64,000 bases of DNA from an uncultured Clostridia bacterium (GCA_947623585.1 CANQHA010000002.1:169566-233565); one strand, 5' to 3'; counted from the first letter of the stretch, positions 27,307-40,394 are shown. Translations and numbers: made by a program. The notes: generated from the letters alone by a model not told the origin.

Positions 27307-28593
27307 ATGAAGCTGAACACCAAGCAGACCGTTCTTATCGGGCTTTCGTTTGCGTCGATACTTGCGTTCTGGCAGTTTTACGATCAGGTGATTCCGGTCA
27401 TACTCGAAAACCATTTCGGAGCGTCAACGCTTCTGACAAACGCCATAATGTCGATAGACAACATACTTGCGGTATTTCTGCTCCCGATATTCGGCGCCGT
27501 TTCCGACAAAACGAGGACCCGTCTCGGAAAGAGAACGCCCTACATACTTTTCGGAACGGTCGCGGCTGTTGCGATGATGGTCGTTTTGGCGGTTTTGACC
27601 GAGCAGAAGAGCTTCATAGGCTTCTTTGTCTGCCTGATGATACTTCTTGTAATAATGAGCGTTTACCGTTCTCCGGCAGTAGCATATATGCCCGACGTAA
27701 CGCCGAAGCCGCTGCGTTCAAAGGGTAACGCCGTCATAAATCTTGTCGGCTACATCGGAGGGATATTCTCGACGATTGCGATGACCTTTTTGGTCACAAG
27801 CTCGGTGAGCGACAACGGCTCGATAGCCTATAACAGCTTTATTCCGATATTCATAACCGTCGCGGCGTTCATGCTGATAACGGTGCTGATAATGACCTTT
27901 ACCCTCAACGAAAACAAGATCGTCCGCGAGGCGAACATCGAAGACTCCGCCGAGGAGGTCTCGTCGGGCAAAAAGCTCGAAAAGCCGGTATTTATAAGTC
28001 TGATATTCATTCTCGCGTCGGTGTTTTTGTGGTTCACCGCTTATAACGGCGTAACGACGTCTTTCTCGCGATATTTCGAGAACCGCTACGGCGTTGACGC
28101 CGGAGGCTCGTCGATCTATCTAACCGTTGCGACGATAGCCGCGATAGCCTCGTTCGTCCCTCTCGGGATACTCTCCTCGCACCTCGGCAGAAAAAAGACA
28201 ATTCTTCTCGGAATAGTCCTTATGACGGTCTGCTACGGCGCCATCTTCGTTCTTCCCGATACCGGCGCGCTCATGTATGTCATCTTTGCGGCGGTCGGAG
28301 TCGGCTGGGCGGGGATAAACGTCAATTCCTTCCCGATGGTCGTCGAGATGTGCCATTCCTCCGACGTCGGAAAATACACCGGATATTACTACGCCTTTTC
28401 GATGGCGGCTCAGATATTCACGCCGCTGTTCTCGGGGCTTTTGATAACCAAGCTCGGCTATAACGTGCTGTTCCCTTACGCCGTGATATTCTCGGTGCTG
28501 TCGTTTGTGACGATGTGCTTTGTTAGGCACGGCGATTCAAAGCCCGCCGCAAAAGGTTCGCTGCTCGAGCATTTTGACGTTGACGCCGATTGA
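27307..28593 (+). CDS. MFS transporter (GPH/SLC45-like)
   Basis: 12-TM-like profile, FGAVSDKTRTRLGKRTPYILFGTV motif. Confidence 0.88.
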   Translation: MKLNTKQTVLIGLSFASILAFWQFYDQVIPVILENHFGASTLLTNAIMSIDNILAVFLLPIFGAVSDKTRTRLGKRTPYILFGTVAAVAMMVVLAVLTEQKSFIGFFVCLMILLVIMSVYRSPAVAYMPDVTPKPLRSKGNAVINLVGYIGGIFSTIAMTFLVTSSVSDNGSIAYNSFIPIFITVAAFMLITVLIMTFTLNENKIVREANIEDSAEEVSSGKKLEKPVFISLIFILASVFLWFTAYNGVTTSFSRYFENRYGVDAGGSSIYLTVATIAAIASFVPLGILSSHLGRKKTILLGIVLMTVCYGAIFVLPDTGALMYVIFAAVGVGWAGINVNSFPMVVEMCHSSDVGKYTGYYYAFSMAAQIFTPLFSGLLITKLGYNVLFPYAVIFSVLSFVTMCFVRHGDSKPAAKGSLLEHFDVDAD

Positions 28594-28923
28594 TTTTTTA
28601 ACATTTTTTCCGGATCGCGGAGCTTTTTCCGTGATCCGGTTAAAATTTTTTACTCGAATTTTCACTTTCGGACGGTTTATGCAGACAAGGTTCAAATTAC
28701 CGAAAAAAATTTTGAGCTCAAAGCAATATTTTGCCCCGCCGAAGCGTATTACATATATAAACTTTTTCGGGGCGTTTTCTGAAAAATCTATTAAATTTTG
28801 ATTACAAGTTCTTTAAAACTATTGAAATATTCAATATATGGTGGTATAATTGCTCTGTTAAAGTACAAGAAGTGGCTTTACTGCCCCAAGGGGTAAAAAT
28901 CATAAGAAAGGAGATGCGGCCTA

Positions 28924-29847
28924 ATGGCGGAAAAAACCGCGGAGCAAAAGCCCGCTATACAGATTCGCGGTCTGACCAAAATTTTCACGCTCGGCAAAGA
29001 AAAGGTCTATGCGCTGAACGGAATAGATCTTGACATTTATCCGACCGAGATAGTATGTCTGCTCGGAACCTCCGGCTCGGGAAAATCGACCCTGCTCAAC
29101 ATGATGGCGGGGCTTGAAAAGCCCACCAAGGGCGTCATAACGATCTTCGGCGAGAGGATCGACAAAATGAACGAGCGCAAGCTGGCGATGTTCCGGCAAA
29201 AATACATGGGCTTTGTTTTTCAGGCCTATAACCTTCTGCCGAACCTCACCGCGATAGACAACGTGAGCCTGCCACTTGCCTTTGCGGGGGTAAAAAAGAG
29301 CGTCAGAACAAAAAAGGCCAAAAAAATGCTGAAGCTGTGCGGCCTCGGCAAGAGAATGAGGCACAAGCCGACCCAGATGTCGGGAGGACAGCAGCAAAGA
29401 GTCGGAATCGCCCGCGCCTTTGTCGCTACGCCGAAGATAGTCTTTGCCGACGAGCCCACCGGAAACCTTGATACTCATACTACCATCGAAATTATGGAGA
29501 TGATGGTGAGAATGTCGAGAGAAAATCATCAGACGCTCGTGATAGTTACTCACGATATCGAGATCGCCGGATATGCCGACAAGATTTATCACATTATCGA
29601 CGGCAAAATAAGCGCGGTGGAGGACAACCGCGGCAAGCAGATAATTCCGGCGGACGCCGAAGCCGGCGCTGCCGAAGCTGTTCCAAAAGAAGAAACGCCT
29701 GTCGAAAGCGCCGTTTCGGAGCAAAACGAGCCGCCCGAAGATTCGGGGAAAAACCTTCCCGATACCGAGGACGATATCAGGATCGAGAATATTTTAAAGA
29801 ATTCAGGTTTATCGAACGAAATACATACGGAGGAAGAACAGATATGA
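28924..29847 (+). CDS. ABC transporter ATP-binding protein (MacB/LolD-like) with acidic C-terminal extension
   Basis: [25 protein letters not shown] Walker [16 protein letters not shown] signature, [11 protein letters not shown] Walker B. Confidence 0.93.
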   Translation: MAEKTAEQKPAIQIRGLTKIFTLGKEKVYALNGIDLDIYPTEIVCLLGTSGSGKSTLLNMMAGLEKPTKGVITIFGERIDKMNERKLAMFRQKYMGFVFQAYNLLPNLTAIDNVSLPLAFAGVKKSVRTKKAKKMLKLCGLGKRMRHKPTQMSGGQQQRVGIARAFVATPKIVFADEPTGNLDTHTTIEIMEMMVRMSRENHQTLVIVTHDIEIAGYADKIYHIIDGKISAVEDNRGKQIIPADAEAGAAEAVPKEETPVESAVSEQNEPPEDSGKNLPDTEDDIRIENILKNSGLSNEIHTEEEQI

Positions 29848-32036
29848 AAAAGTTTATTGCATTGTTCATGAGTCTTGCGCTGATTGCCGGCATGAATCTA
29901 AATATATTTGCCGCAGCGCAAACAGCGCCCGAGATGAAGGCGAATTTGAAAATAGTAAGCGTTGCCGGCGCCGGTCCCGAATCAAACGTATCGGTAGCCG
30001 CGGGCGGCAGCTTTTTGGTCCAGTTCTCGGTGACCTCGGCCGAATCCTATGAAAGCGGCACGGCGGTCGCGACCGTTTCGGGCAGCGGCTTCACGGTAGA
30101 CGGTTCCGGCGCGAGCAGAGAATTCTCCGTCGAATCCGGAAACACCGTCATGGGCATTCCGATAAGATGCGAAGCGAGCACCAAAACGGGAAGATACCCC
30201 GTCACCCTCAACGTCGCATATTCGGCGGGCGGAAAAAGCGTTAATTTAACTCAGACGCTCAATATAAACGTCATGGGCGCTTCCGAGCCGGTCGAGACCG
30301 AACCCGGCGAGAACTATATCTCCCTCAACGTCACCTCAGCCCCGAACGGCGCGGTTTCCGCGGGCGAGACCTTTGATCTGGGCTTCAACGTTCAGCTTCT
30401 CAACACCGGCGTTTTCGGATATTCCGGCTTCTTAGGCGTCACAAACTGCGTCGCGACCGTCTCGGGCGAGGGCTTCAGCCTTGCGGGCGCGCTTGCCGAG
30501 CAGAACGTCGGCTTCGGAAACAACTATGTCACCGTTCTGGCCGACAAATCATTGAGCGACGGAAGACATCAGCTCACCCTCACCGTCACTTATAAATACG
30601 GCTCCGAGAGCGTTACCGCCACCAAGGCGATAAACGTCGATATCGTAAGCGATACCGAGACTATCGACGAATCAAAGGACGTCGCTTCGTTCAAGCTGGC
30701 CGCCGCCTCCATCCCCGAGGGCAAGGGGCGCTCAAACCTTTCGACAAAGCTGACGATGACCTTTGAAAACACCGCTTCTTACCCCGCCGAGAACGTCAAG
30801 GTCGTTTTGGCGAGCCTCGGCGACCTCATTCTCAACACCTATACCGACACCGTTGACGTCGGAAGCGTCAGCGCGGGTCAGAAGATAAGCGCGACCTTCC
30901 CGGTCAAATTCCCCGAATTCCCGAAAAGTCAGGTAACCCTTGTCGCAAAGGTCACGTTTGAGACCGCCGACGGCGAAAAAGAGCAGAGCTTCAACGTCTA
31001 TCTTCAGGCGACCGAGAAAAAAGAGGAGACCGCAAACCCCGAGACCGCGACTTTAACTCCTAAAGTAATCATCTCGAAATACGACGTCGATGTCGAGCAG
31101 GTAACCTCGGGCGAGGAATTCACCCTCAACTTCACGCTTGAAAACACCTCGGAGGAAAAAGACCTCAGAAACATGACGGTAAACGTCACCCCGCAGTCGA
31201 ACTACAACTCGGGCACCGGAACGTCGTCGGGACCTGTTTTCAGCTTCATCGACGGTACAAGCTCGTTCTATGAGGATCTTCTCGAAAAAAGCGGCACGCT
31301 TGAATTTTCGATTCGTCTGAAATGTTCGGCTTCCGCCGGAGCAGGAAGCTATCCCATCAAGATATCCTACAACTATGAGTATGCCAACGCGGGCGGATAT
31401 TCCTCCGGCACGGGAGACATGGATATCAACCTGCCTGTCGTTCAGCCTATCAAGCTGGATCTTCTTGAATGGACCCCGCCGACCGAATGTCCTCTTGAGG
31501 GCACGATGATAACCTTCCAGTATTACAACAAATCGCGCAACCCGCTCACCAGCCTTGCGATAAGCATGGAGGGCGACTTTACCATGGCGACCCAGAACGT
31601 CGGAACGCTCAACGCTTCGAGCGCCGATTACTTCTCCGGCATGATAACCCCTGTCGAGGGAGCCCAGGTGGGCGACGTTAAGACCGCGATACTCGTATTC
31701 ACGTTCGAGGACGCCGCAGGCGAAGAAAAGCGCAAGGAGGAGACCTTTGAGGTCACCATTACCGAAAGCATGGTCTCCGACATCGGAGGAATCGAGGGCG
31801 GAGACATGAGCTGGAGCGACCCGGGTCTCGGCGGCATGGGTGGCATGGGCGGAATGGAATTTGACGAAAACGGAATGCCTATAACCGGCGACAGCGTCGA
31901 GGAACAAAGCGGGCTTCCTCTTTGGGCGAAAATAGCGATACCCTCGGCCGCTGCGGTTATCGTTCTGATAGTCGTGATAGTCGTCGTTAAGGTCGTCAAG
32001 AAGAAAAAGGCCGCCGAGGACGAAGACGAAGAATGA
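29844..32036 (+). CDS. Secreted/membrane-anchored protein with repeated CARDB/COG1361-like beta domains
   Basis: Signal peptide, repeated beta-domain segments, C-terminal TM LWAKIAIPSAAAVIVLIVVIVVVKVVKKKK; start overlaps the ABC ATPase stop. Confidence 0.75.
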   Translation: MKKFIALFMSLALIAGMNLNIFAAAQTAPEMKANLKIVSVAGAGPESNVSVAAGGSFLVQFSVTSAESYESGTAVATVSGSGFTVDGSGASREFSVESGNTVMGIPIRCEASTKTGRYPVTLNVAYSAGGKSVNLTQTLNINVMGASEPVETEPGENYISLNVTSAPNGAVSAGETFDLGFNVQLLNTGVFGYSGFLGVTNCVATVSGEGFSLAGALAEQNVGFGNNYVTVLADKSLSDGRHQLTLTVTYKYGSESVTATKAINVDIVSDTETIDESKDVASFKLAAASIPEGKGRSNLSTKLTMTFENTASYPAENVKVVLASLGDLILNTYTDTVDVGSVSAGQKISATFPVKFPEFPKSQVTLVAKVTFETADGEKEQSFNVYLQATEKKEETANPETATLTPKVIISKYDVDVEQVTSGEEFTLNFTLENTSEEKDLRNMTVNVTPQSNYNSGTGTSSGPVFSFIDGTSSFYEDLLEKSGTLEFSIRLKCSASAGAGSYPIKISYNYEYANAGGYSSGTGDMDINLPVVQPIKLDLLEWTPPTECPLEGTMITFQYYNKSRNPLTSLAISMEGDFTMATQNVGTLNASSADYFSGMITPVEGAQVGDVKTAILVFTFEDAAGEEKRKEETFEVTITESMVSDIGGIEGGDMSWSDPGLGGMGGMGGMEFDENGMPITGDSVEEQSGLPLWAKIAIPSAAAVIVLIVVIVVVKVVKKKKAAEDEDEE

Positions 32037-32069
32037 CCCCCGCAGTTTTTTAAGGAGTGAGTAAAGCAT

Positions 32070-33548
32070 ATGAGAATATTCGATGTGATCGGTTTTGCGC
32101 TCTCCAACTTTTTAAGAAGAAAGGCGCGGAGCGCGCTGACGGTTTTGGGCGTAATAATCGGCACCGCCGCGGTAGTCATAATGCTGTCCATCGGAATCGG
32201 CATGAACAAGGGCTTTGAGGACCAGATAAGCTCGTGGGGCGATCTCAGAGAAATAAACGTCTCCGAGATGTATGACCAATGGAACGAGGAGACCGAGCAA
32301 TACGAGGCGGTGGAAAACCGCATTCCCCTTGACGAGCAGACCGTAAGCGAGCTCAGAGAGCTTGACAACGTCAAGGCGGTCTCTCCGATGATCTGGGGCT
32401 GGGGAGCATACCTTATTAAAGACAACCGCGAAAAATGCAACTCGTCAAACATTCAGACCGTTGACGCCGCCACAATGTCCGAATTAGGATATGAGATACT
32501 TGAGGGAAGGCTTTTGAACGAAAGCGACGTCGGAACGACAAACTTTGTTATGTGCTATAACATTCCGTTCAACTTCTATGACCCAAAGACCCTCAAGGAT
32601 AACGAGTGGTTCTCAACCGTATATACCGGCAAGAACGACACCGAGCTGCCGTTCGACCCTCTTGACGAGAACATAAAATATCAGTTTACATGGAATTACG
32701 GCTTCGGAGAGCAGCAGATCGACTATTCAAAGCCGAGAATAATCCCCGAGGACGCCACCTGCGTCGGAGTGCTCGTTCAGAACTCTACAAACGTTGAAAA
32801 CTACGGTCAGGACCATGACACCTATATCTATATGGACGTCGAGGGCTATCGCGGGCTCAACGAGCGGCTTCAGAAAAACCGCAACAAATATTACGGCATC
32901 GAGGACGAGGACGTTTCGACCACAAGCTCGGTAATGTATATCAACGGCGTACCCGTTTCGGATAACGTTGCCGAGGGAAGACAATCCGTCTATGACCAGA
33001 TCACCGTTTTGGTAGACGACACCAAGCACGTTTTGGACGTCACCAAGGAGATAATGGCCATGGGACTTCAGACGGACTCGTCAATGGACTACCTCCAGAA
33101 GATGCAGGAGCAGACCAAGTTTTTGAGGACCGTTCTCGGCGCGATAGGCGCGGTAGCGTTCTTCGTTGCGGCAATATCCATCGCGAACACGATGGTCATG
33201 TCGATATATGAGCGCACCCGCGAGATCGGCATTATGAAGGTCATCGGCTGCAAGCTGAAGGACATAAGGGGAATGTTCCTTGTCGAGGCGGCGATAATCG
33301 GCGTAACCGGCGGCGTTTTGGGCGTCGGGCTGAGCTACATAGTATCGACGCTCGTGAACAAGCTGGCAAGCGGCGGCGCAATGGAGATGTTCGGCATCTA
33401 TTCCGCCGGAGCAGCGGTATCTATAATCCCGTTCTGGCTCGATCTTGTCGCGATACTTCTTGCAACGGTGGTCGGCGTTGTTTCGGGGCTTTACCCCGCA
33501 ATAAGAGCGACCCGGCTTTCGGCGCTCGAAGCCATCAAGAACGAATAA
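32070..33548 (+). CDS. ABC transporter permease (MacB/FtsX family)
   Basis: FLRRKARSALTVLGVIIGTAAVVIMLSIGIGMNKGFEDQI, AISIANTMVMSIYERTREIGIMKVIGCKLKDIRGMFLVEA. Confidence 0.93.
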   Translation: MRIFDVIGFALSNFLRRKARSALTVLGVIIGTAAVVIMLSIGIGMNKGFEDQISSWGDLREINVSEMYDQWNEETEQYEAVENRIPLDEQTVSELRELDNVKAVSPMIWGWGAYLIKDNREKCNSSNIQTVDAATMSELGYEILEGRLLNESDVGTTNFVMCYNIPFNFYDPKTLKDNEWFSTVYTGKNDTELPFDPLDENIKYQFTWNYGFGEQQIDYSKPRIIPEDATCVGVLVQNSTNVENYGQDHDTYIYMDVEGYRGLNERLQKNRNKYYGIEDEDVSTTSSVMYINGVPVSDNVAEGRQSVYDQITVLVDDTKHVLDVTKEIMAMGLQTDSSMDYLQKMQEQTKFLRTVLGAIGAVAFFVAAISIANTMVMSIYERTREIGIMKVIGCKLKDIRGMFLVEAAIIGVTGGVLGVGLSYIVSTLVNKLASGGAMEMFGIYSAGAAVSIIPFWLDLVAILLATVVGVVSGLYPAIRATRLSALEAIKNE

Positions 33549-33564
33549 AAAGGAAATAAAAAGG

Positions 33565-33592
33565 GCAGCTCAGAAAATGAGCTGCTTTTTTT
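33565..33592 (+). terminator. Terminator after the ABC permease
   Basis: gcagctcagaaaatgagctgctttttttg. Confidence 0.8.
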
Positions 33593-33696
33593 GTTCAGAT
33601 TTCCGAATATTTTCCTCGCATCTTGACATAACGGCTCGAATTGGATATAATATAAAAACCGCATAACCGAAATTTTTACAGAGAGGATATGTTATT

Positions 33697-36108
33697 TTGG
33701 CTAAGAGCAACACCGTTAAAAGCGGATTCACTAAAGAAGACCTCAAGGAGAGATTTTTGCGGGTGCTCAGCAACAAATTTGAGGTCACCCCCGAAAACGC
33801 CTCCGATTCGCAGCTTTATGAGGCGCTCGCTTCGATAATCGTTCACATTCTCGTTGAAAAGCGCCGCCACTATACCAACCATGTTCACAGCGTTGGGCAG
33901 AAGCAGGTATATTACATCTCGATGGAATTTCTGATGGGGCGTTCTTTAAAGACGAACCTCTTCAATCTGGGGCTTACCGAAACCGTTGAAAGCATTCTCA
34001 AGGACTACGGCGTAAAGCTGAATTCTCTTTATGAGTGCGAGCCCGACGCGGGCCTCGGCAACGGCGGTCTCGGCCGTCTTGCAGCCTGCTATCTTGACGG
34101 TCTTGCGACCGACGGATATCCCGCGACCGGCTATTCGATACTTTACGAATACGGCATTTTCCGCCAGAAGATCGAGGACGGCTGGCAGGTCGAGCTTCCC
34201 GACAACTGGCTTCCCGGCGGCTCATGCTGGCTCGTTCCGAGAAAAGAACAGCAGATCGAGATACATTTCGACGGTACCCTCCGCGAATATTGGGACCAGC
34301 AGTATCACCACGTCACTCATGACAACTATACCACGGTCATGGCGGTGCCTTACGATATGTTCGTCTCGGGCTATAATTCCGACACCGTCTCAAAGCTGAG
34401 GCTTTGGAAGGCCGAGAGCCCCGCTTTCGACATGAATATGTTCAACTCGGGCAACTATGAAAAGGCGCTCGGTCAGAACATCGTCGCTCAGGCCATTTCA
34501 AAGGTGCTTTACCCCAACGACAATCACCTTGAGGGTCAGTCGCTGAGGCTGAGGCAGCAATATTTCATGTGCGCCGCTTCTATCGGAGATATCGTCAATC
34601 ACCACATGGCGACCTACGGCACTCTTGACAATCTTGCCGATAAAGTCGCTATCCAGATAAACGACACTCACCCCACCCTCGCCATACCCGAGCTTATGCG
34701 CGTTCTTTTGGACGACTGCGGCTATTCTTGGGACAGGGCGTGGTATATCGTTTCAAGATGCTTCGCATATACCAACCACACCGTAATGGCGGAGGCGCTT
34801 GAAAAGTGGAACACAAACCTTTTGCAGACCATCGTTCCGAGAGTATATTCCATAATCGTTGAGATCAACAACCGCTACTGCGGCGAGCTTTGGGAGAAAT
34901 ATCACGATTCAAACCTCGTCAACAGAATGTCGATAATAAGCGGCGGAATGGTGCACATGGCGAAACTCTGCGTCTGCGCCTCTCACCATGTAAACGGCGT
35001 CTCCGAGATACATTCTCAGATAATCAAGGATTCCGTCTTTAAGGACGAATATCAGAACACGCCCGACAAGTTCACGAACGTAACGAACGGAATAGCATAC
35101 CGCCGCTGGCTTTGCCAGTCAAACAAGCCGCTTTGCAAGCTGCTCGACGAGACCATCGGCGACGGTTATATGAAAAATGCCAACGAGCTCAAAAAGTTCG
35201 AGAAGTTCAAAAACGACCCCGCGGTGCTTGACCGCCTCGCCGATATCAAGCACAAAAACAAGGCCGCTTTCGCAAAATACGTCAAATCTCAGAGCGGCGT
35301 CATAATCGACCCCGACACGCTTTTCGACGTTCAGGTCAAGCGCCTCCACGAATATAAGAGGCAGCATTTAAACGTTCTCAACATCGTTTCAGAGTATAAC
35401 TATCTTCTTGCCAACCCGAACGCCGACGTCGTTCCGAAGACATATATCTTCGCCGCAAAGGCCGCCCCGGGCTATTACCTCGCGAAGCAGATAATCAAGC
35501 TGATATGGTCCTTGGGCGAGGAGATAAGAAAGAACCCCGCGATAAGAAACAAGTTAAACGTCGTTTTCCTTGAAAACTACAACGTTTCGCTTTCCGAGCT
35601 TTTGATGCCCGCCTCCGAAATATCCGAGCAGATATCTCTCGCCGGCACCGAGGCATCTGGCACCGGCAACATGAAGCTGATGCTCAACGGCGCTATAACT
35701 CTCGGCACGCGCGACGGCGCGAATATCGAGATCGGCAGGGTGGTCGGAGCCGACAACATCATCAACTTCGGCATGACCGCCGACGAGGTCGAGGCTCGCA
35801 AGCACAACTATTCTCCCGCGCAGATCTACGGCGCGAACCCGATAATCAACGCCGCGGTTGACAGAATAGGCTCGGGCATAAACGACAGCCGCTTTGACGA
35901 CGTCGTAAACTCCCTCAAATTCAGCGATCCTTACATGGTGCTTGCCGACTTTGATTCTTACCGCGACGCTCAGGCCTACGCCTCGGGACTTTACAGAGAC
36001 GTTCACAGATGGCAGTCGATGTCGCTCATGAACATCGCAAACGCCGGCGTGTTCTCTGCCGACAGGGCGGTAGACGAGTATGCCCGCAACATCTGGCACC
36101 TGAAATAA
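33697..36108 (+). CDS. glgP: Glycogen/starch/alpha-glucan phosphorylase
   Basis: Full length; EPDAGLGNGGLGRLAACYLDGLAT, KVIFLENYNVSLSE-like VVFLENYNVSLSELLMPASEISEQISLAGTEASGTGNMKLMLNGA; TTG start. Confidence 0.96.
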   Translation: MAKSNTVKSGFTKEDLKERFLRVLSNKFEVTPENASDSQLYEALASIIVHILVEKRRHYTNHVHSVGQKQVYYISMEFLMGRSLKTNLFNLGLTETVESILKDYGVKLNSLYECEPDAGLGNGGLGRLAACYLDGLATDGYPATGYSILYEYGIFRQKIEDGWQVELPDNWLPGGSCWLVPRKEQQIEIHFDGTLREYWDQQYHHVTHDNYTTVMAVPYDMFVSGYNSDTVSKLRLWKAESPAFDMNMFNSGNYEKALGQNIVAQAISKVLYPNDNHLEGQSLRLRQQYFMCAASIGDIVNHHMATYGTLDNLADKVAIQINDTHPTLAIPELMRVLLDDCGYSWDRAWYIVSRCFAYTNHTVMAEALEKWNTNLLQTIVPRVYSIIVEINNRYCGELWEKYHDSNLVNRMSIISGGMVHMAKLCVCASHHVNGVSEIHSQIIKDSVFKDEYQNTPDKFTNVTNGIAYRRWLCQSNKPLCKLLDETIGDGYMKNANELKKFEKFKNDPAVLDRLADIKHKNKAAFAKYVKSQSGVIIDPDTLFDVQVKRLHEYKRQHLNVLNIVSEYNYLLANPNADVVPKTYIFAAKAAPGYYLAKQIIKLIWSLGEEIRKNPAIRNKLNVVFLENYNVSLSELLMPASEISEQISLAGTEASGTGNMKLMLNGAITLGTRDGANIEIGRVVGADNIINFGMTADEVEARKHNYSPAQIYGANPIINAAVDRIGSGINDSRFDDVVNSLKFSDPYMVLADFDSYRDAQAYASGLYRDVHRWQSMSLMNIANAGVFSADRAVDEYARNIWHLK

Positions 36109-36204
36109 GCCGGTTTTTCCGGAAAAGTTTCAATTTGGTATTGCAATTTTCAGAACACTGTGATATACTTATGAAGATTCAATACTATTCTGGAGGAATT
36201 TCAA

Positions 36205-36456
36205 ATGGCAGTAGTTAATATTATAAGCGGTATCATTCTGGTTATCGCGAGCATAGCGATAATTCTCGCGGTGCTGTTTTCCGATACCAACAATTCGGGG
36301 CTCAATTCCGCTATCGGCGGTTCTCAGGATTCGTTCTTCGGGCGCAACGGCGGAAATACCCGCGAGGCGAAGATCAACAAAGCGACCGCGATAATCGTCG
36401 GCGTGTTCTTCGTAGTAGCCCTCGTGGTAAACGTAATATCCGCTTATCTTGGTTAA
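36205..36456 (+). CDS. secG: Preprotein translocase subunit SecG
   Basis: 83 aa, two TM segments, VLFSDTNNSGLNSAIGGSQDSFFGRNGG motif. Confidence 0.88.
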   Translation: MAVVNIISGIILVIASIAIILAVLFSDTNNSGLNSAIGGSQDSFFGRNGGNTREAKINKATAIIVGVFFVVALVVNVISAYLG

Positions 36457-36514
36457 AAAACAAGCCGCTGCCCCTCTGAAACAAGAGGGGCGGTTTTCTT
36501 TCGGAGGAAATTTA

Positions 36515-36613
36515 ATGAAAAAGCCTTTGATAGTCAGGGTGATAGTGATACTTTTGGCGGCGCTTATGATAATCGGCATAATAGCGACGTCGCTTTACGA
36601 GGTGCTGATGTAA
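36515..36613 (+). CDS. Small membrane peptide (32 aa)
   Basis: MKKPLIVRVIVILLAALMIIGIIATSLYEVLM; RBS cggaggaaa upstream; TAATG overlap with the ung start. Confidence 0.55.
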   Translation: MKKPLIVRVIVILLAALMIIGIIATSLYEVLM

Positions 36614-37284
36614 TGGTAAGCATCGGAAACGACTGGGACGAGATCATCGGCGGCGAGTTTGAGAAGGAATACTACCTTAAACTGCGCGAATTTCTGAAGT
36701 CCGAGTATTCGTCAAGGCGGATATACCCGGGAATGTACGACATTTTCAACGCGTTCAAGCTGACGCCTTATTCTTCGGTCAAGGCGGTGATCCTCGGGCA
36801 GGACCCTTATCACGAGCCGGGGCAGGCGCACGGGCTCAGCTTTTCGGTCCGCGAGGGAACGCAGCTTCCGCCGTCTTTAAGAAATATTTATAAAGAGCTT
36901 GAAAGCGACCTCGGCATAAAGCCCGCGCGCGGCGGCGACCTCACCCCTTGGGCGAAGCAGGGAGTGCTTCTTTTGAACACGGCGCTCACGGTGCGGCAGG
37001 GTCAGGCGAACTCGCACAAGGGCATGGGCTGGGAAATTTTCACCGACGAGGTGATAAAAAAGCTGAATCAGCACAAAACGCCTGTCGCGTTTATTCTCTG
37101 GGGAGCGAACGCCCGCAGCAAAAAGGTTTACATCACAAACCCTATACACGGAATTTTCGAGTCGGCCCACCCGAGCCCGCTTTCGGCGAGCAGCGGCTTT
37201 TTCGGCTCAAGGGTATTCTCGCGCGTCAACAGATTTTTGGTCGAAAACGAGATACCGCCGATAGACTGGCGCGTAGAAAAATAA
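36613..37284 (+). CDS. ung: Uracil-DNA glycosylase
   Basis: VILGQDPYHEPGQAHGLSFSV, LLLNTALTVRQGQANSHKGMGWE, HPSPLSA. Confidence 0.96.
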   Translation: MVSIGNDWDEIIGGEFEKEYYLKLREFLKSEYSSRRIYPGMYDIFNAFKLTPYSSVKAVILGQDPYHEPGQAHGLSFSVREGTQLPPSLRNIYKELESDLGIKPARGGDLTPWAKQGVLLLNTALTVRQGQANSHKGMGWEIFTDEVIKKLNQHKTPVAFILWGANARSKKVYITNPIHGIFESAHPSPLSASSGFFGSRVFSRVNRFLVENEIPPIDWRVEK

Positions 37285-37384
37285 TTCGCTCGGATTAAAA
37301 ATATTCATACGCAAAAAAGCAGACCGCAGGCGGGCATCCAATAAAACAAGTTCACAATGTTTTCGGAGTGCGGCATGATTTCGG

Positions 37385-39322
<1,938 letters not shown>

Positions 39323-39330
<8 letters not shown>

Positions 39331-39709
39331 TGAGCACCTCCCTGTTTTTCTTGGAAATCCTTGCGGCTTTTCCTTCCCATTTTGTTTCTTCTTTCAAGCG
39401 CCCTTTGAGTGCATCGTTTACCTGAGCCATGCCCGCATGAAGCTCTGCGATGTCCTCGGCATAGAAATTGCCGGTGGTCTTCATGCGATAGGCAATCTGG
39501 TTGATGTTGCTGCCGATTTTGCTCACTGCGGCACACAGCTTTCGCAGCTCGGTGTAGTCCACATTGATGATGTAACCGTCGATCAGCATCTTGCGGGCAT
39601 ATGATCCGAAGTTGTGTGTCCCAAGCTCCGCCATCTTGGATTTGATGATCTGTTCCTCCTGATCGGTCAGGCAGATTTCCTTGCGGATAGGTCGTACTCT
39701 GTTTGCCAT
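39323..39709 (-). CDS. MobC-like plasmid mobilization relaxosome protein
   Basis: LTDQEEQIIKSKMAELGTHNFGSYARKMLIDGYIINVDYTELRKLCAAVSKIGSNINQIAYRMKTTGNFY. Confidence 0.82.
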
Positions 39710-40020
39710 GTTCGATTCCTCCTTTGGCTGGCAATGATTTTCAGGTTAGAGGGTATTTCCTTGCTATACAATGGACATCTCCGCGCCGTTTCGGTATATG
39801 CCATCGAAAATATCCCTCTATAAGACAACGGACATTTTTGCAGCGAATAACAGGGTACATTGAAAAAAATTTACCGAAGACGAGAATACCCCTCTACTTT
39901 ACAACGGACATTTTTTTGTAGTGCTATCCTAAAATCGTACACATATGGGGTAGATTTTGTACAGAAGGTGGTATAATATAAGACATTAAAGAATCATCTT
40001 TCGCACAAGCACTCCCCAAT

Positions 40021-40392
40021 GTGAACAGGAGGTTTAAAATGAAGTACACTAAAGCTCAAAGATTAGACATCGGACGTAAACTCTATTCCGGTGAACTCAC
40101 TCGCCGTCAGGCAGCCGAAATCTATGACATCAGCGAACAGTCGGCACGAGACTATATGAGACTGTACCGCGATTCCGAACAGCTTCCACCGAAGCAGGCA
40201 GCAAAGCATTCGGTCTCAGCTCCGTCCTTTCAAATCCCGCCTGCCGGAATGGAAGAACTTGAATCAATGACAAAGGAACAACTCATTCAAGAGATTCTAA
40301 AGGCGCGAATCACGGAGGCCCGGCTAAAAAAAGGCTACGAAGTGAAGGGGGATGGTACGGTAATTCTGTACGGCAGCAAGAATATCAAGTAA
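40021..40392 (+). CDS. IS3-type transposase OrfA (HTH protein)
   Basis: YTKAQRLDIGRKLYSGELTRRQAAEIYDISEQSARDYMRLY. Confidence 0.82.
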   Translation: MNRRFKMKYTKAQRLDIGRKLYSGELTRRQAAEIYDISEQSARDYMRLYRDSEQLPPKQAAKHSVSAPSFQIPPAGMEELESMTKEQLIQEILKARITEARLKKGYEVKGDGTVILYGSKNIK

Positions 40393-40394
40393 TC

